DNA of 42,528 nt from Thermoplasmatota archaeon (lineage in GTDB: Archaea > Thermoplasmatota > E2 > DHVEG-1). The notes under the pieces were generated by a model. It worked only from the letters and a program-made list of their open reading frames with translations, was not told where the DNA came from and searched no databases. Shown here piece after piece: positions 21,256 to 29,623 of this stretch. Every line of letters begins with the position of its first letter. The stretch's first letter is position 1. Both the position numbers and the translations under genes were made by a program. The stretch is from assembly GCA_025457885.1 (NCBI GenBank), contig JALOTN010000005.1, positions 1-42,528 of the forward strand, written 5' to 3'.

Positions 21256-23526
21256 ATGGAAGAAAAAACAACACATAAGAAACACCCCCTCCATTCTTCA
21301 CAGCCAGAGACAGTTGCAGATATTGAAAAAAAAATCGATGAACTTTTTATCACACGTCCGAAGGATAAAGAGAAAAAAACACCAGGAGACCATCCATCAA
21401 AAGAATGGTCGTTTCCCCAAGAAAATCAGAAACCAAATCTTTTCTACGTAGAAAGCAAAAAAAAGACTGAATCATCAAAAACGAATACAAAAGCCAAGAA
21501 AACGACAACCGTCAAGACAAAAAAACATATTGGTTTTAGCAAAAAGAAAAAAGAATCAGAGACAGTTAAAAAAGAACCTACCGTCATAAAAGAAAAAGAA
21601 ACAGAAAAAACCGATGAACCACTCCCACATTTCGAAGAATCCGTTGCTCAGGTAAAAGCAGACGAAGCAGCATGGCTGGACCAGCAGATAAAAGCAAAAA
21701 TGAATATCGAAACAAAACCGGCTAAAGACCCCACACCGATCACAACAAATATCAATGAGCCAGTTTCTGATGAACCTATCCAGGAACAACCTCCTGGGAA
21801 AGAAGAACTACAATCTACTCCACAAAATAACACGTTAAAGATCTCCGAGCCAGAACCCACGACCTTCGAAACAGAACCACTCCCTGCAGAGATAATAACA
21901 AAAACCAATGAGAGCGCTACGGGACAAACAACAGTCCAGAAAGAAATAAAAATAGAAGAAATCACCCCTGATGGTCAGATACATTTTTTAAAAGAAGCAA
22001 ATCAACTAAAAATCCACACCCTTCAACGGATGGGATACAAAGAAAACGCGATTGATGAAATCGATTTTTACCCGATTCTTGAACCTTTTGCCTATGTACA
22101 GATTATCCGCGAAAAAGAATCACTTGATAAACGATACGTCCTCCTTGAAATGCAGTTATCAAAAGATGAGGAATATCTTCTGAAATTTATCAAGGAGACC
22201 CTCGATGGTTTTGCTTTTAAAACAAGTGATCTGGAGACGAAAGGAGAGGACAAATACCTCAGCGAAAAAGTCGACCTCATCATCGAAGATTACATGCTAA
22301 ACATCGATTCACTGACTAAAAAGAAGATACTCTACTATCTGGAGAAGGAATCCATTGGGTTAGGAAAGCTTGAAATCATCATGAAAGACCCAAACATTGA
22401 GGATATCTCCTGTGACGGATCGGGTGTCTTCATCTTCCTGTACCATCGCCGCTACGGATCTTTAAAAAGCAACGTTCAGTTCAACGATGAGGAAGAACTC
22501 ACGGCCTTTGTTGTAAAACTCGCTCAGAAATGTGGAAAACACATCTCGATATCAGAACCAATGCTTGATGCGACCATGCCTGATGGGTCTCGTATCCAGA
22601 TGACCCTCAGCACAGAGGTGACGACAAAAGGATCAACCTTCACCATTAGAAAATTCAGTGAAGATCCATTCTCACCACCAGACCTCATTGAATTCCACAC
22701 CATGTCCTCTGAGATGGTCGCTTACATGTGGCTAGCGGTAGAAAACGGCATCAATGCGCTGATTGCAGGAGGTACCGCTGCAGGAAAAACCTCTACCCTG
22801 AACGCACTTTGCTTATTTATCCCGCGAGAATCAAAGATTGTTTCCATTGAAGAAACCCGGGAGATAAACCTGCCTCATCCCAACTGGATCCCTGGGGTCG
22901 TCCGATCCGGATTTGGGGAAGTCGTAGGAAACAAGGTTATCGGTGAAATTGACCTGTATGACTTAATGAAAGCAGCCCTCAGACAGCGACCAGAATATAT
23001 CCTTGTCGGTGAAATCAGAGGGAAAGAAGCTTACGTGTTATTCCAGGCGATGGCCACGGGACATACCACGTATTCAACGGTTCATGCAGATTCAGCTCAA
23101 TCACTCATCCATCGTCTTGAAGGAAAACCAATTGAGATTCCCCGTATCATGCTTCAAACGCTTGATATCGTCATCATTCAGGTCATCTCACGAGTAAAAA
23201 ACAAACGAGCACGCCGTTGCAAACAAATCATTGAAATCATCGATATCGACCCGACCACGAAAGAGATACTCACAAACGAGGTGTTCCGATGGGACCCGAT
23301 TGAGGATAAATTTGTGTATTCTGGGAAAAGCTATATTCTCGAACGAATCAGAGCAGAGAAAGACATCAGTCGGGAAGGGATGATTACTGAGATAAAAAAT
23401 AGGACGATGTTACTTGATTGGATGAACAAGAATAACATTCGGGAATTCAAAAAAGTCGCCACTATTATCGCTCAATACGTAGATAATTCTTCTGAAGTAA
23501 TGAAGAAAATTAAGGCTGAATCATGA
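21256..23526 (+). CDS. Type IV pilus/secretion ATPase 1 (TadA/FlaI/GspE type), long charged N-terminus
   Basis: A 756-residue ATPase that would power assembly or retraction of a type IV pilus-like filament at the inner face of the membrane. Residues 1-~240 are Lys/Glu/Pro/Thr-rich and probably disordered. An N-terminal domain begins at YPILEPFAYVQI (~271). The motor domain has Walker A GGTAAGKTS (~503), the Asp box SIEETREINLPH, Walker B ILVGEIRGKEA (~581) and the His box GHTTYSTVHADS. All motor motifs are intact. It overlaps the second ATPase gene by 4 nt (ATGA), indicating coupled translation. Confidence 0.93.
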   Translation: MEEKTTHKKHPLHSSQPETVADIEKKIDELFITRPKDKEKKTPGDHPSKEWSFPQENQKPNLFYVESKKKTESSKTNTKAKKTTTVKTKKHIGFSKKKKESETVKKEPTVIKEKETEKTDEPLPHFEESVAQVKADEAAWLDQQIKAKMNIETKPAKDPTPITTNINEPVSDEPIQEQPPGKEELQSTPQNNTLKISEPEPTTFETEPLPAEIITKTNESATGQTTVQKEIKIEEITPDGQIHFLKEANQLKIHTLQRMGYKENAIDEIDFYPILEPFAYVQIIREKESLDKRYVLLEMQLSKDEEYLLKFIKETLDGFAFKTSDLETKGEDKYLSEKVDLIIEDYMLNIDSLTKKKILYYLEKESIGLGKLEIIMKDPNIEDISCDGSGVFIFLYHRRYGSLKSNVQFNDEEELTAFVVKLAQKCGKHISISEPMLDATMPDGSRIQMTLSTEVTTKGSTFTIRKFSEDPFSPPDLIEFHTMSSEMVAYMWLAVENGINALIAGGTAAGKTSTLNALCLFIPRESKIVSIEETREINLPHPNWIPGVVRSGFGEVVGNKVIGEIDLYDLMKAALRQRPEYILVGEIRGKEAYVLFQAMATGHTTYSTVHADSAQSLIHRLEGKPIEIPRIMLQTLDIVIIQVISRVKNKRARRCKQIIEIIDIDPTTKEILTNEVFRWDPIEDKFVYSGKSYILERIRAEKDISREGMITEIKNRTMLLDWMNKNNIREFKKVATIIAQYVDNSSEVMKKIKAES

Positions 23527-25256
23527 TAAAGAAAATTGCTATTTGTCCTACGTGTCATTCAAAAATCTCCTGCGAAGGTGACCCCGGACAAAAAGTCACA
23601 GTCAAATGCCCGAAATGTGGGAAAAAAGGCATCGTCGCATTTTCAAGTCATGAGATTTCCATCGATGAGAACAATCTAGTGGAGCTTGAGTGTTACCCTA
23701 TTCTTGAACCGTTTGTTTTCATTAAATTGTTAAAAGACACCAAATCACTTGATAAATATTATAAGGCAATGGAGCCACAGCTGACCGATGCTGAAAAAGT
23801 CTCCCTGAATTTTATACAGGAGTCCCTTATAAAATCAATCGATATCCGTTTGGATGAATTGGATAATGAGAAAGTCGAGGCATTTCTATCAGAACGTATC
23901 AGTCATATCATCAATGATTATAATCTTATGGTAGATGACGTCCTGAAAAGTAAAATCTTGTATTATATAAAAAGAGATTTTGTCTGGTACGGCCCGATAG
24001 ACCCCCTGATGCGAGATCCACAGATAGAGGATATCTCCTGCGATGGATCAGGTCAACCACTCTTCTTGTTCCATAGAAAGTACGGGTCCCTGAAGAGCAA
24101 TATACAATTCTCCGATGAAAACGTCTTATCCAAATTCGTCGTCATGCTTGCGCAGAAATGTGGCAAACACATCTCCATAGCAGAACCGATGCTAGATGCG
24201 ACCATGCCAGATGGGTCCCGTATTCAAATGACACTCAGCAAGGCGGTCACCGCAAAAGGATCAACATTCACCATCCGACGATTCAAAGCAGACCCCATAA
24301 CCGCAACAGATTTAATTAAATTTAAAACACTGTCCTCTGAAATGGTTGCCTATCTCTGGCTTGCTGTTGAAAATGGTATCAACGCACTTATCGCCGGAGG
24401 GACAGCTGCTGGGAAGACATCTACTCTGAATGCGATTTGTTTGTTCATACCTCGTGAGTCAAAGATCGTCTCCATCGAAGAAACCCGAGAGATTAATCTC
24501 CCTCACCCCAACTGGATCCCTGGTGTGGTCCGCTCCGGGTTTGGTGAGGTGATCAATGATAAACTCGCTGGAGAAATAGATCTGTATGATTTGATGAAGG
24601 CGGCTCTCAGACAGCGCCCAGAATATATACTAGTCGGAGAAATACGAGGCAAGGAAGCCTACGTGTTATTCCAAGCGATGGCCACAGGACATACCACGTA
24701 TTCAACGTTCCATGCAGATTCAGCCCAATCACTTATCCATCGGTTAGAGGGAAAACCCATTGAAATACCAAGAGTCATGCTACAGTCCCTTGATATCGTC
24801 ACTATTCAGATACAGGCAGAATTAGGAGACAAACGAGTTCGACGGGTGAAACAAATCGTCGAAATCGTCGATATCGACCCAATGACCAAAGAAATCCTGA
24901 CCAATGAAGTGTTCCGATGGGACCCGGTCCAAGATCATTTTTACTTTTCTGGAAAAAGCTACGTGATGGAACGCATCCGTAGTCAACATGGCCAATCAAA
25001 GGAAGATATGCTTGATGAACTGAGCCGACGTGTTGAGATTCTTGAATGGATGCAAGAAAACAACATCAGAGCGTTCAAGGATGTCGCCCGAATTGTGTCA
25101 TCCTATATCGATACACCTGATGATGTGATGGAAAAGGTAAGAAAAACAGGGAAAACGAAACAAAAAGAAGAAAATAAAGAAGCAGAAACCCTGGATAAGA
25201 AACCTGATGGCGCTGAGGTAGAAACGCCATCGAATATTACAATAAATAATAAATAA
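23523..25256 (+). CDS. Type IV pilus/secretion ATPase 2, with N-terminal zinc ribbon
   Basis: A 577-residue paralog of the preceding ATPase. Instead of the charged extension it has a zinc ribbon at residues 8-38 (CPTCHSKISC...CPKCGKKG). The shared part starts at YPILEPFVFIKL (~57), with Walker A GGTAAGKTS (~292), SIEETREINLPH, Walker B ILVGEIRGKEA (~368) and GHTTYSTFHADS. Both ATPases look active, so a mixed hexamer or separate extension and retraction motors are possible. DNA around Walker B and the His box is nearly identical in the two genes. The C-terminal ~45 residues are Lys/Glu-rich. Confidence 0.93.
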   Translation: MIKKIAICPTCHSKISCEGDPGQKVTVKCPKCGKKGIVAFSSHEISIDENNLVELECYPILEPFVFIKLLKDTKSLDKYYKAMEPQLTDAEKVSLNFIQESLIKSIDIRLDELDNEKVEAFLSERISHIINDYNLMVDDVLKSKILYYIKRDFVWYGPIDPLMRDPQIEDISCDGSGQPLFLFHRKYGSLKSNIQFSDENVLSKFVVMLAQKCGKHISIAEPMLDATMPDGSRIQMTLSKAVTAKGSTFTIRRFKADPITATDLIKFKTLSSEMVAYLWLAVENGINALIAGGTAAGKTSTLNAICLFIPRESKIVSIEETREINLPHPNWIPGVVRSGFGEVINDKLAGEIDLYDLMKAALRQRPEYILVGEIRGKEAYVLFQAMATGHTTYSTFHADSAQSLIHRLEGKPIEIPRVMLQSLDIVTIQIQAELGDKRVRRVKQIVEIVDIDPMTKEILTNEVFRWDPVQDHFYFSGKSYVMERIRSQHGQSKEDMLDELSRRVEILEWMQENNIRAFKDVARIVSSYIDTPDDVMEKVRKTGKTKQKEENKEAETLDKKPDGAEVETPSNITINNK

Positions 25257-25283
25257 GGAAAGGAAAAAATCGGAGGGATGCCG

Positions 25284-26159
25284 ATGACGTTAACAAAATA
25301 TCAACGAATGAGTTATAAGATGTTAGGCCGACTTGGTGAACGAAGAGCGAATCAACATCTCCAGGATGCGTTGCAATCAGCGCATATGGAGATCCGCGCT
25401 GGTGCGTATCTATCCTATGTGTTTCTCAGTACCATCATTGGGCTTCTTGTAACAATGATTGTCATCGTGACCTTTGTCTTTATCCTCTTGCCCTTGATGG
25501 GTGTGGTTTTAGACACCGGATTGGTTGTTTTTTTCTTGTTTATCCCTGGGTTTATCGCGGTCATCATCTATGCAATGCTGCTCTCATTACCGAAGAGTCG
25601 GGCAAAGAAACGTAAAAAGAAAATCGACGTCAATCTCGCCTATGCGATTAACTTCATCTCCGCCATGGCATCAGCCGGGGTGACACCAACAGAGATTTTT
25701 AAAAGCCTCTCAAAACAGGATATCTACGGAGAAGTCAAAGAAGAATCCGCATGGATATTCCGTGATGTTGGTCTGCTTGGATATGATATTCTTAGTGCAA
25801 TCAAAAAGAACATCGCTCGTACTCCCTCTCAACGATTCAAAGAATTCCTCCAAGGGATGGTCGTAACGGTCACCTCCGGAGGGTCCTTAAAAACCTACTT
25901 TATGCATAAAGCCGATCAATACCTCTGGGAAAACCGCAACCAGCAGAAACAACTCCTAGAGACCCTGGGGATCATGGCGGAAAGCTATGTGACAGCCGCA
26001 GTCGCTGGAGTGCTCCTCCTTCTTATCGTCATTCCGCTGATGATGATTATCACTGGTGATTGGAATTCCATGTTCCTCTATATTTTAATCTTGATTATCG
26101 TGCCTCTTATCCACATCGGGTTTGCGGTGGTGATTCGAGGGATGTGTCAGGCGGCCTAA
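25284..26159 (+). CDS. Pilus assembly membrane platform protein 1 (TadC/FlaJ, GspF-type)
   Basis: A 291-residue polytopic protein, with two membrane helices near residues 40-105 and two near 235-290. Between them is the cytoplasmic GspF-type domain: IDVNLAYAINFISAMASAGV, a TPTEIF segment and LLGYDILSAIKKNIARTPS. Such proteins form the membrane platform beneath the pilus ATPase. The ATG at 25284 is preferred over 25278 because GGAGG (25272-25276) has proper spacing to it. The next platform gene starts 2 nt after its stop. Confidence 0.88.
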   Translation: MTLTKYQRMSYKMLGRLGERRANQHLQDALQSAHMEIRAGAYLSYVFLSTIIGLLVTMIVIVTFVFILLPLMGVVLDTGLVVFFLFIPGFIAVIIYAMLLSLPKSRAKKRKKKIDVNLAYAINFISAMASAGVTPTEIFKSLSKQDIYGEVKEESAWIFRDVGLLGYDILSAIKKNIARTPSQRFKEFLQGMVVTVTSGGSLKTYFMHKADQYLWENRNQQKQLLETLGIMAESYVTAAVAGVLLLLIVIPLMMIITGDWNSMFLYILILIIVPLIHIGFAVVIRGMCQAA

Positions 26160-26161
26160 TC

Positions 26162-27064
26162 ATGAAAAAAAATAAAGAAACTGTTAAAACAAGCTATTTC
26201 CGAAATCTGATGCTTACAAAGAATGTGACTCGGCTTGTTGTCTACATCGTCTCAGGCGTCCTGGTTACCGTATTCATCCTTCTTGGGATCCTCTCGATAT
26301 TTGGGATAGGAACAGGATTCCTCGGAGTCATTGATTATTTTGTGTTCGCATTACTCTCAGGGACTGGAATTTTGGGGACCTATGAATCAATTCACGTCCG
26401 CAGAATCCAAAAAATCGATGGCATCTTCCCCGATTTTGTCCGAGACCTTGCAGAGTCCAGAAGAGCCGGAATGACATTTACAAAAGCGATCCTTTTTGCA
26501 TCAAAAGGAGAGTATGGTATCCTCACACCTGAGATTAAAAAAATATCACAGCAGGTTTCCTGGGGTGGAAGTGTCGCTGATGCACTCGAATCATTTGCCC
26601 TGCGGGTGAACACAAAATCAATCCGTCGGACAATCACCCTTATCATAGAGGCAAGCAACAGCGGGGGAAACGTCGCTGATGTCCTTGATGTCGCAGCAAA
26701 GGATGCCCGAGAAATTAAAATGCTCGAAGCAGAACGGAGGACAAACATGGCCTCATACGTCGTAGTCATCTATGTGGGTATGTTTGTGTTCCTCGCGATT
26801 GTTTTAATCTTATGTACAAGCTTTATCCCTGCCATGGTCGGCAGCGAAGGATCACAAGGTATGCAAGGGGTTATGGGTGGTGGAAGCAACGCTTCCCAAG
26901 AAGAAATCTCCGGGGTGTTCTATCTTGCTTGTCTTGTTCAAGCCTTTGGGTCTGCTTTAGTCGCAGGAGTCTTCGAAGACGGCCGGTATACCTCGTCGGT
27001 GAAACACATTTTTATCATGGTTTTTGTCACATGGATCCTGTTTAAACTTCTCTTAGGGGTTTAG
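26162..27064 (+). CDS. Pilus assembly membrane platform protein 2 (TadC/FlaJ, GspF-type)
   Basis: A 300-residue second platform protein. Membrane helices lie near residues 20-75, 200-225 and 260-300. The conserved GspF-type core is IFPDFVRDLAESRRAGMTFT, then the segments around GGSVADALESFA and SNSGGNVADVLDVAA. The start is the ATG at 26162, 2 nt after the previous stop; the frame is open upstream but that part overlaps platform gene 1 and is a shadow. Two TadC/FlaJ-like proteins per machine are common in archaeal pilus systems. A pilin gene starts directly at its stop codon. Confidence 0.88.
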   Translation: MKKNKETVKTSYFRNLMLTKNVTRLVVYIVSGVLVTVFILLGILSIFGIGTGFLGVIDYFVFALLSGTGILGTYESIHVRRIQKIDGIFPDFVRDLAESRRAGMTFTKAILFASKGEYGILTPEIKKISQQVSWGGSVADALESFALRVNTKSIRRTITLIIEASNSGGNVADVLDVAAKDAREIKMLEAERRTNMASYVVVIYVGMFVFLAIVLILCTSFIPAMVGSEGSQGMQGVMGGGSNASQEEISGVFYLACLVQAFGSALVAGVFEDGRYTSSVKHIFIMVFVTWILFKLLLGV

Positions 27065-29575
27065 ATGAAAAAGACAATAAAAAAATCCTTGTTTTCTAAA
27101 AAAGAGCATGCGGTTTCTGAAATAGTAGGGACATTAATTCTTATTGTTATTGCAGTAAGTACGTTTTCCGCAGTTTCAATAATCGTCCTGAATCCCTGGT
27201 CGAATTTATCAAGCGTGGAAAACCTCCCCTCTGTTTTCCTCGTGGGATCTATCCATAACAACGATGTACTGATTGAACATCAAGGTGGTGTTGCCTTAGA
27301 TACGAAAACCAAGATAACAATCACCATTGATGGAGCCGCTGATACATTCCAGGTGGATGATTTCAATTATTGGAATGATCTTAATACGGATAGTCTCTGG
27401 AATGTTGGTGAGCGTATTGTATATCCCGCAGGCAGTATCCTTGGCAAAGAAGTCTCCTGTATGATTGTCGAAGTAGATAAGAATTGTATCATCTTCGATA
27501 AGATACTACAAAAGGGGATAATTGTTTTTTCACCCTATCTTACTGTGTTGCCACCAGATGACGTCTCTGAGGATTCAGCTATCATGAAAATGTATTATAA
27601 TTTCTATAACCAGAGTTGTTTCGCCTCAGGGTCTCTTAATTTTACCTATGGTATTTTTGGTGGTCCTTATAGCGATACCCCCTCAATTACTCCACTGTCT
27701 CTGGACGGATGGTACGGCTTCCAATTAAATGGACTGCTGAGTGGAACGCTATATGAGTACTGGGCTTGGATGAACTGCACCAATGGGACCATGTTCGATG
27801 GCCCACTGTCTTTTTATACCTATCAGGTCACGCGAGGTTTATGGCATTTGGATGAGGGTTTTGGTTCAAGTAGTGCTGCTGATGCCATTAATCCTGCCTG
27901 TAATGGGTCGGTGACCAGTGCAATGTTTTTCACTGGGGGAAAACTCAATGGATCATTGAATTTCACAGGAACAAACACGTATGTTGATGTTCCTCATCAT
28001 CCGAAATTTAATTTAACACAAGAGATTACCATTGAAACATGGCTGAATGTCTCAAAGACCGGAGCACAATTCCCCGGAAATGTATCGGAACTTTCATCAA
28101 AAAACATCACAGACATCCTAGGAGATACGTGTATTGAACCTGATTTAATTCATATCACCGGGACGTTATATGCGATGGCGTATCGAAATAATGCATCAAC
28201 CTCTGTAACCACGTTCCAAATGGATGATGATGGAGTATTCCTCGGAACGATTGACACAAAAGGAATCCTCGTCCCTCATTTTTACGAACCCACCATCATT
28301 AATGTTCATAATTCCATCTATGCTATTGCGTATGGTGCTTCTGATGATCAAACGGAAGCAAAAAGCCATATCGTGACTTTACCAATCTATGGAAATGGAA
28401 CAATTGGGGAAATCATCGACACCTTTGATTTTCCAGCATATTATGGACGCGAACCAAATTTTATAAACATTGCACCGGGTATCTATGCGATGGCACTCGG
28501 TGGTGCATCCTTTGAAACCTATCCAACAGGATACCTTGTCACCATTTCAATAAGTGATTCGGGGGATATTGGAACAGGACTGATTGATACCTTGAAGTTT
28601 CCACTCTCCACAAGCTGTTCAGAACCCTCTATTGTTCATATCACCGATGACCTCTACGGAGTAACCTATAATGGATTTGGTGCAACTGCGGGGCTTGGTT
28701 ATCTTATCACCATGCACATCCTCACCAATGGGTCAATTGTGGAACCATTGGAGGAAGTTGATCAGTTTGGGTTACCTGAGGATGGATTAGAACCGACGAT
28801 GATTCATGTCGTCGATGACATCTATGCGATCTCCTATGGAGCTGATTCCAACGATCTTCTCCGAACCGGATATATAAAAACACTCAGCATCAATTCCCTA
28901 GGACAAGTCATCAACGACTCCTTGGATATTCTCCCCTTCTACACATATCTTTCTCCGATCGATTATAACTTTGAGACCGACATCCTCCATGTCGAAGATA
29001 ATCTCTATGCGGTGTCTTTCACCGGTGGGAACAACAGTAATTGGAAACGTGGGTTTCTCACAACGGTATCAATCACAGATACAGGGAATATTTCCGATGC
29101 AGCATTATTCATCTATGAATTCAAAGGGAGAGCCGCCCTTGGTGGCACGAGTGCATTAAACCTCGCATCATATGTCGACAGACTCATCGTAGTCTATGGA
29201 TCAATCAATTCCACAGATCAAGGTTTTCTTAGCATGGAGAAAATCGATTTAATCGGTCAAGAAAAATCCATTATCCAAAAAGGAAATGCCTACGCACTCA
29301 TGGTCAATTATGATCTGCTCACCGCCTGGATGAGAATAGGAAATGCAACCTATACCGTCTCAGGCACCGTCCCGTTTGATAGTTGGGCACGAATTGATCT
29401 GACCTATGGCGGGGGTTTTCTGAAGCTTTATGTCAACGACATCATACAAACCGGGGGAAGTGCACCATGCACAGGGCAGATACAGACCAATACCGATCAT
29501 CTTCTCTTTGGAGGAGGTTTATATGGTTCCCTTGATGAAATTAAAATCTTCAGAGGAATCTATATCCCATCATGA
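27065..29575 (+). CDS. Giant pilin-like protein 1: pilin N-terminus + split LamG with 7-repeat propeller
   Basis: An 836-residue protein. A leader ending KKEHA precedes the pilin helix VSEIVGTLILIVIAVSTFSA (class III signal). Next come the archaeal pilin beta domain (VLIEHQGGVALDTKTKITIT, ~80-150), an FN3/Ig-like domain (~160-255) and the first half of a LamG/concanavalin-like fold (GLWHLDEGFG ... ITIETWLNVSK, ~258-332). Seven ~55-residue repeats follow (~353-735), with the pattern EPxxIHVxxxxYAIxY...GYLxTIxIxxxGxI. The LamG fold then resumes (IIQKGNAYALMVN ... FDSWARIDLTY ... LKLYVNDI) to the end. It has many N-x-S/T sequons. The start codon touches the stop of the platform gene. Probably displayed on a pilus. 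Confidence 0.85.
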   Translation: MKKTIKKSLFSKKEHAVSEIVGTLILIVIAVSTFSAVSIIVLNPWSNLSSVENLPSVFLVGSIHNNDVLIEHQGGVALDTKTKITITIDGAADTFQVDDFNYWNDLNTDSLWNVGERIVYPAGSILGKEVSCMIVEVDKNCIIFDKILQKGIIVFSPYLTVLPPDDVSEDSAIMKMYYNFYNQSCFASGSLNFTYGIFGGPYSDTPSITPLSLDGWYGFQLNGLLSGTLYEYWAWMNCTNGTMFDGPLSFYTYQVTRGLWHLDEGFGSSSAADAINPACNGSVTSAMFFTGGKLNGSLNFTGTNTYVDVPHHPKFNLTQEITIETWLNVSKTGAQFPGNVSELSSKNITDILGDTCIEPDLIHITGTLYAMAYRNNASTSVTTFQMDDDGVFLGTIDTKGILVPHFYEPTIINVHNSIYAIAYGASDDQTEAKSHIVTLPIYGNGTIGEIIDTFDFPAYYGREPNFINIAPGIYAMALGGASFETYPTGYLVTISISDSGDIGTGLIDTLKFPLSTSCSEPSIVHITDDLYGVTYNGFGATAGLGYLITMHILTNGSIVEPLEEVDQFGLPEDGLEPTMIHVVDDIYAISYGADSNDLLRTGYIKTLSINSLGQVINDSLDILPFYTYLSPIDYNFETDILHVEDNLYAVSFTGGNNSNWKRGFLTTVSITDTGNISDAALFIYEFKGRAALGGTSALNLASYVDRLIVVYGSINSTDQGFLSMEKIDLIGQEKSIIQKGNAYALMVNYDLLTAWMRIGNATYTVSGTVPFDSWARIDLTYGGGFLKLYVNDIIQTGGSAPCTGQIQTNTDHLLFGGGLYGSLDEIKIFRGIYIPS
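28123..29268 (+). repeat. Seven tandem propeller-like repeats in giant pilin 1
   Basis: Seven degenerate ~160-170 nt coding units. At protein level each unit has a D/EP-x-I-I/V-H-V start, a YAI/M-x-Y core, a G-Y/F-L-x-T strand and a D-x-G-x-I turn. Seven units equal one seven-bladed beta-propeller; counted by eye. Confidence 0.7.
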
Positions 29576-29623
29576 CCCTAAAATGAAACCAAAAAAATAT
29601 GTCCCGCTAAAAAATGTGAAAAC

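Noticed and set aside
26060-26161. Upstream extension of the second platform protein
   Set aside because: It overlaps platform gene 1 in another frame and does not resemble the family; the ATG at 26162 is 2 nt after the previous stop.
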